Of a stretch of DNA of 64,000 nt, positions 59,398-64,000 are shown in pieces. Each line of letters starts with the position of its first letter. Within the stretch, counting starts at the first letter, position 1. The position numbers were made by a program, and so were the translations under genes. The notes under the pieces were generated by a model. The model saw only the letters and a program-made list of their open reading frames with translations, was not told where the DNA came from and searched no databases. The stretch comes from Catalinimonas alkaloidigena (GTDB lineage Bacteria; Bacteroidota; Bacteroidia; Cytophagales; Cyclobacteriaceae), in contig NZ_JAQFIL010000001.1 in NCBI RefSeq assembly GCF_029504655.1, forward strand, positions 5,957,001 through 6,021,000. Direction: 5' to 3'.

Positions 59398-62300
59398 ATG
59401 GAAATTAAAACTTTATTTGACTCTAGTAAAAATATCTATCGCACCATTGAGAAAGTTATTACCTATGGTGTGTCCCAAGAAACGCGACTGAAAGCGGAGA
59501 TATCGGAATACGTAGTTACAGAGAGCATTGAAGAGCAATTTGAAAAACTGCTTAGTAAAATGCAGGCTGCGATGGAAGCAGGTGGAGAAAACGAGGTGGG
59601 AGTTTGGGTCTCTGGATTTTATGGATCTGGAAAAAGCTCTTTCACAAAGTACCTTGGACTTGCTTTTGACGACAACGTAAAGATTGATGGTATTCCATTC
59701 ATACAACATTTACAAGACCGTCTAACGAAATCAACCACGAAGGCATTACTAAATGCTGTTGCTAAAAAGTTTCCTGCAGCCGTACTCATGCTTGATCTGG
59801 CCAGCGAACAAGTAGCAGGTTCCACCATGGAAGAGGTTTCAACTGTACTCTATTATAAAGTACTCCAATGGGCTGGTTACTCACGAAATTTAAAGGTGGC
59901 TGCGTTTGAACGAAAACTAAAAAAGGAAGAGCGTTATGAGGAATTTCTGAATATTTTTCGTGAACAGACTGATGGACAGGAATGGGATGATTATCGGAAT
60001 GATGAATTAGTAGTAGACAGTCTCATCCCTGAGATTGCCCATCAAATGTATCCCACCCTATTTAAAACTTCTTCTTCTTTTACAACTGAAGCAAGTGAGG
60101 TAATTCGCTTTGAAAATGATCGAGTAGGTGAAATGCTTGAAATAGCCCGAGAAGCAACGGGTAAAGAATATATTATCTTCATCGTTGACGAAGTTGGCCA
60201 ATATGTTGGGTCACGCCAAAACCTTATTCTTAACCTGGATGGCTTGGCTAAAAACCTGAAAAATATTGGAAATGGAAAGGTTTGGATTATTGGAACTGCA
60301 CAGCAGACATTAACAGAAGATGATCCTAGAGCATCTCTGAATTCACCAGAACTTTACAAACTAAAGGATAGATTCCCTATTCAGATTGATCTTGAGGCAA
60401 ATGATATCAAAGAGATTTGTTACACCAGGCTTTTAGGAAAATCGCCAGAAGGTGAAAACACTCTTGGAGGTCTTTTTGATAAGCATGGCCAAATGCTACG
60501 TCATAATACTAAACTCGTGGATGCCAGAGTATATGGTGCTGATTTTGACCGTAAAACTTTTATTGATCTATATCCATTTCTACCAGCGCATTTTGATATC
60601 CTGCTGCACCTTCTGGGGGCACTAGCAAAGAGTACTGGCGGAATTGGCTTGCGTTCAGCAATCAAAGTCATTCAGGATATTCTTGTTGAAGGTTCAGATG
60701 GGAATACCCCTATAGCAAATCAATCGGTTGGATGGATAGCAACAACGGTTACCCTATATGATACACTTGAAAAAGATATAAGCAGGGCCTTTCCATCTCT
60801 TCATCAATCTGTTGGTAAAGTAAAAATACGTTTTCCTGACAAGCCCTTGCATCAGGACATCGGTAAAACTGTATGTGTTCTTCAAATTCTAGGAAACCTG
60901 CCCGTTTCAATTCAAAATGTGACCAGTTTAATGCATTCTGGTATAAGTGAAAGCTCTTCATTTGATGAAGTAAAGGCAGCTATTGAAGATCTAATTAGTG
61001 ACCCAATTGTACCTTTTGGAGAACAGGACGAGCAACTACGCTTTTTCAGTGAAAAACTAAACGATATAGAACAGGAACGTGCGACGATTCTATTGCGAGG
61101 TGTAGAAATTCGCCGCATTCAAAATGAAGCTTTGAGAGAAGCATATTCTCCACTCCCCAGTACACAGTTAAACGGCACACTAAATGTTCAAACTGGGCTA
61201 AAAGCTCAGGCATCCAGCGGGCTACATGTTTCTCTAGCTGGTGAACGCAATACGATACAAACCATCGTTGAGGTTATTGATCCCAAAGAATATGATATAG
61301 CCAAAGTCCGACTGACAGATGAAAGTAGGCAGAAGTCTGCTCAATACTATGTTTTCTTATTTGGACGCTCTACTCCTGAAATGGATGAGTTGACCAATGA
61401 GATTTACCGTAGCCGTGAGATTGTTGGAAAATACCGAAGTGAGCCAGACCAGGAAGTGAAAGATTACTGCAATGGTCAAATTGATCGAGCTCACCGTCTG
61501 ATGAATGAGTTGGAGCGCCTCATTAAGCGCAGTTTGGTGCAGGGGTCCTTCATTTTTAGAGGTGAAGTTACTGCAGTTGAGAGCTTGAATAATGAATTAG
61601 CTGAAGCATCACGCAAACATTTAGCAGGTGTTGCCGAGCAGGTATTTGACCGATATTCTGAAGCACCTACTAGGGCAGGAACCGATCTTGCAGAGAAGTT
61701 TTTACGTCTCGGGAATCTTACAGGTGTTACGGTACAGACAGACCCTTTAAACCTCGTTCAAACCCAAGGTGGTAGACCATCAATAAATACAGACCATAAA
61801 GCTATCACCAGCATTCGGGACATAATTGAGCGCCAGGGTGCAATTGAAGGTAAAAGGCTTATTGATATTTTTACAGATGCTCCTTTCGGCTGGTCACAAG
61901 ATACATTGAGATATTTAGTGGCAGCAATGTTAATAGCTGGTGAAATTAAACTAAAAGTAGCTGGTCGAGAAGTTACTGTCAACGGGCAGCAAGCTATAGA
62001 TGCTTTGAAAACCAATAACAGTTTCAAAACCGTAGGCATCTCCCTTAGAGATGAGCGCCCAGGAATGGAAGTTTTGGCTAATGCAGCTGAACGACTTACT
62101 GAGCTAAGTGTAAGCGGCGACATAGTTGTTCCACTTGAGGATGAAATAAGTAAAGCTACCACCAAGCTTTTTCCACAATTACAGCATGCCTATGGGCCTT
62201 TGGCTGAAAAATTAAAGTCTTTAGGACTACCTGGTGCAGACCGCCTGGAAACACTGAGCCAGGATATTAAAGATATTCTTTTTAATGACGCATCTGATGC

Positions 62301-63045
62301 TGCACAACGGTTGGGTGGAGAGGATTCTGTTCTTTATGCTAATTTAAAATGGGCATCTGAACTTAGACAATCATTGGAATATGGCCTGGAGGATACACTT
62401 CGCCAACTGCAAAAGCACAGAAGTGAAATAGATACCTTTCCAAATAGCGGTACGCCAGGTGTGTTAAAAAATGAATTAGCTGATGAATTGGGACAGCTCA
62501 AAGAGCGCTTATCCCGACCTGACTTTTTCAATTACAGTACTGACTTTGCATCATCTCTTACCCACTTCAAAGCAAGGGTAAGAGATGCTGTAATAGAAAT
62601 GTCTGAGGAACAGCAAAATCGGATCAAAGATGGGGAACAAGAATTAGTCCGTATTGATGAATGGAAGGAACTTACTGCTCAGGAACAAAATGAGCTATTG
62701 GCTGATGTGGAAGCATTGGCAAGTGATGCTACTGAAGACCTGTCCGGACTTAGGGAGCTAGTGAATCAAGATTATGCTATTCAAAGCCAATTACAAGATC
62801 TGAAGGTACGAGTGCAGCGAATCGGTCACCAACGCTTGCAAGAAAAACTCAAAGAGGAACAAGAAAAAGCGAAAAAAGAAGGAAAGAAAATAGCTCGCCA
62901 CTTAAATTCTCAAAAAAGGATTACCAAGCTAGAAGATCTTGATGAATTGATACGTGAGCTTCAGCAGATACGTGGCGAACTGCAATACGCTAATGAATTT
63001 GAAGTGACTTTCGACATTAGAGAAAATAAAACGGAGGAAGCTTAA
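59398..63045 (+). CDS. brxC: BREX ATPase BrxC
   Basis: I chose the Met of MEIKTLFDSSKNIYRTIEKVI (1215 aa), the typical BrxC start; the upstream Met at 59365 lies within brxB. Walker A is SGFYGSGKSSF (about residue 78) and the Walker B-like motif is YIIFIVDEVGQYVG (about 262). The remainder is DUF499-like and largely helical, ending in a long coiled coil (LKEEQEKAKKEGKKIAR). BrxC is an AAA+-type ATPase required for phage exclusion and for DNA modification. The gene is complete, and its stop is 2 bases before pglX. Confidence 0.9.
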   Translation: MEIKTLFDSSKNIYRTIEKVITYGVSQETRLKAEISEYVVTESIEEQFEKLLSKMQAAMEAGGENEVGVWVSGFYGSGKSSFTKYLGLAFDDNVKIDGIPFIQHLQDRLTKSTTKALLNAVAKKFPAAVLMLDLASEQVAGSTMEEVSTVLYYKVLQWAGYSRNLKVAAFERKLKKEERYEEFLNIFREQTDGQEWDDYRNDELVVDSLIPEIAHQMYPTLFKTSSSFTTEASEVIRFENDRVGEMLEIAREATGKEYIIFIVDEVGQYVGSRQNLILNLDGLAKNLKNIGNGKVWIIGTAQQTLTEDDPRASLNSPELYKLKDRFPIQIDLEANDIKEICYTRLLGKSPEGENTLGGLFDKHGQMLRHNTKLVDARVYGADFDRKTFIDLYPFLPAHFDILLHLLGALAKSTGGIGLRSAIKVIQDILVEGSDGNTPIANQSVGWIATTVTLYDTLEKDISRAFPSLHQSVGKVKIRFPDKPLHQDIGKTVCVLQILGNLPVSIQNVTSLMHSGISESSSFDEVKAAIEDLISDPIVPFGEQDEQLRFFSEKLNDIEQERATILLRGVEIRRIQNEALREAYSPLPSTQLNGTLNVQTGLKAQASSGLHVSLAGERNTIQTIVEVIDPKEYDIAKVRLTDESRQKSAQYYVFLFGRSTPEMDELTNEIYRSREIVGKYRSEPDQEVKDYCNGQIDRAHRLMNELERLIKRSLVQGSFIFRGEVTAVESLNNELAEASRKHLAGVAEQVFDRYSEAPTRAGTDLAEKFLRLGNLTGVTVQTDPLNLVQTQGGRPSINTDHKAITSIRDIIERQGAIEGKRLIDIFTDAPFGWSQDTLRYLVAAMLIAGEIKLKVAGREVTVNGQQAIDALKTNNSFKTVGISLRDERPGMEVLANAAERLTELSVSGDIVVPLEDEISKATTKLFPQLQHAYGPLAEKLKSLGLPGADRLETLSQDIKDILFNDASDAAQRLGGEDSVLYANLKWASELRQSLEYGLEDTLRQLQKHRSEIDTFPNSGTPGVLKNELADELGQLKERLSRPDFFNYSTDFASSLTHFKARVRDAVIEMSEEQQNRIKDGEQELVRIDEWKELTAQEQNELLADVEALASDATEDLSGLRELVNQDYAIQSQLQDLKVRVQRIGHQRLQEKLKEEQEKAKKEGKKIARHLNSQKRITKLEDLDELIRELQQIRGELQYANEFEVTFDIRENKTEEA

Positions 63046-63046
63046 T

Positions 63047-64000
63047 ATGGCATTTGATCAAAGTACTCGTAACCGTCTTCAAAAATTTGTTTCCGAATCA
63101 AGGTCTATTCTAACCGAGGAGTTTACCCGACAGTTGCAGGCAACTTATGGAATGGACCCCAAAAATGGAAGTATTGCCGATATAGATACTTTAAAATTCC
63201 TAGATAATCAGGGTAGAGAGACTGCTACCATTCTCCAAGAGACGGTGGCTCACTATATGGCTTCCATCTCTGGAAAATCCGAGAAGGAAAGAACCAAACA
63301 AGCTTTAGAACGCATCGTCAGGGAACAGGCATTTACGGTGCTCAATCGTCTGTGTGCTTTGCGGATGGCCGAAGCCCGAGGCTTTTTAATAGAATCTATT
63401 ACCAAAGGCTACAATTCAAAAGGCTTTCAACTTTATCATAGAGTTGCAGGCACTTCATTGGGTGAAACCGGTACTGCTTACAGCCAATTTCTTTTTAGTT
63501 TATTTGATGAGTTTAGCCTTGACCTGGCGGTACTTTTTGACCGCCATAGTTCGCAGGGACGACTTTTCCCGCGTGAAACCGCATTGCTTTCCCTACTTGA
63601 GCAGATCAACCATTATGAGATTGAGCAGCTCTGGGCTGAGGATGAAACGATCGGTTGGATATACCAATACTTTAATTCTCAAGAGGAACGCAAAAAAATG
63701 CGGGCAGAATCTCAGACACCCCGCAACAGCCGGGAACTGGCAGTGCGTAATCAATTTTTTACACCCCGCTATGTCGTAGAGTTTCTTACAGATAACACCC
63801 TGGCGCGAATCTGGTACGAGATGACTCAGGGAAAGACCGGCCTAATGGACACCTGCCGTTACCTGGTGCGGAGACCAAACGAAATATTTTTAATTGAGGA
63901 TGAAACCGCTCCTGAAGACGATACAGAAGTAAATGAAAGCCTATCTCAGGAAGAGTTATTAAAGCAGCCGGTGTATATTCCCTTTCGGGCATTAAAGGAT
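63047..64000 (+). CDS. pglX: BREX adenine methyltransferase PglX (5' part)
   Basis: The frame is open from the ATG at 63047 to the end (318 codons), with GGAGG 10 bases upstream. It begins MAFDQSTRNRLQKFVSES, the typical PglX start, with LERIVREQAFTVLNRLCALRMAEARG and the N6-adenine methyltransferase helical approach NQFFTPRYVVEFLTDNTLA. The catalytic NPPY motif lies further on, beyond the window. PglX methylates the non-palindromic BREX site to mark self DNA. This frame is complete so far, with no frameshift. Confidence 0.9.
   Translation, partial: MAFDQSTRNRLQKFVSESRSILTEEFTRQLQATYGMDPKNGSIADIDTLKFLDNQGRETATILQETVAHYMASISGKSEKERTKQALERIVREQAFTVLNRLCALRMAEARGFLIESITKGYNSKGFQLYHRVAGTSLGETGTAYSQFLFSLFDEFSLDLAVLFDRHSSQGRLFPRETALLSLLEQINHYEIEQLWAEDETIGWIYQYFNSQEERKKMRAESQTPRNSRELAVRNQFFTPRYVVEFLTDNTLARIWYEMTQGKTGLMDTCRYLVRRPNEIFLIEDETAPEDDTEVNESLSQEELLKQPVYIPFRALKD

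Overview
The window looks like chromosomal DNA of a Bacteroidota bacterium, probably a marine or terrestrial Cytophagales-type member. The evidence is a 7-bp/33-bp style promoter (TTG-21-TAnnTTTG) in front of gatB and in front of the wzc-type gene, a DUF4469 protein, a TlpA-like lipoprotein with a DUF4369-type N-terminus, Cys-rich 'DCAGVVNGT' surface-protein repeats, a Wzi/Wzc-type exopolysaccharide locus, and weak or absent Shine-Dalgarno sequences. No rRNA gene and no complete tRNA gene was seen.

Layout. (1) 1-29.4 kb, almost all on the minus strand: a secreted Cys-rich protein (cut by the window edge), a secreted beta-propeller-like protein, a DUF433/DUF5615 toxin-antitoxin pair, a VanZ-like protein, and an exopolysaccharide locus at 5.5-20 kb (DUF6588 outer-membrane protein, Wzi, an IS5-family insertion, a broken methyltransferase, GT4, Wzy-like polymerase, sulfotransferase, Wzx flippase, Wzc kinase, WcaI-type GT and a WcaJ-like protein that lacks its catalytic domain). 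Then come a DUF4469 protein, a frameshifted PIN toxin with its antitoxin, a GIY-YIG protein and a large hybrid histidine kinase. Many intergenic gaps here are filled by a family of long imperfect palindromic repeats, all in the same orientation. (2) 29.5-35.6 kb: housekeeping genes (phosphoesterase, RidA lipoprotein, exonuclease-BRCT, gatB, TlpA-like, CheY-like). (3) At 35.97 kb there is the 3' end of a tRNA without its 5' part, a likely attachment site. Just inside it begins an integrated, virus-like cassette (36.0-53.3 kb).

The virus-like cassette is the most unusual part. It has a cI-like repressor with a divergent small DNA-binding gene, a hairpin-rich gap, four unknown early genes, and about 25 small genes. 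Many of these have one C-terminal membrane segment and a shared short motif, I-D-x-x-[ED]-F. In its middle are five consecutive small, beta-rich proteins without membrane segments (capsid candidates), the first followed by a terminator-like hairpin. At its right end is a lysis/cell-wall module: a peptidoglycan-binding protein, a GH108 muramidase, a holin-like protein and an L,D-transpeptidase-like membrane protein, plus a transglutaminase-like protein further left. No terminase, portal, tail, tape-measure or packaging ATPase gene is visible. The simplest reading is a tailless, membrane-containing virus (or a domesticated relative) of Bacteroidota that does not match a group I can name.

(4) 53.9-64 kb is a defence region: an SF1 (UvrD-like) helicase with an adjoining 205-aa partner, a serine recombinase, and a BREX operon brxE-brxA-brxB-brxC-pglX that runs off the window. 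The brxE-first order matches BREX type 6, so pglZ, brxD and brxHI are expected downstream. Because no complete tRNA closes the island inside the window, the integrated region may extend past 64 kb and include the defence genes.
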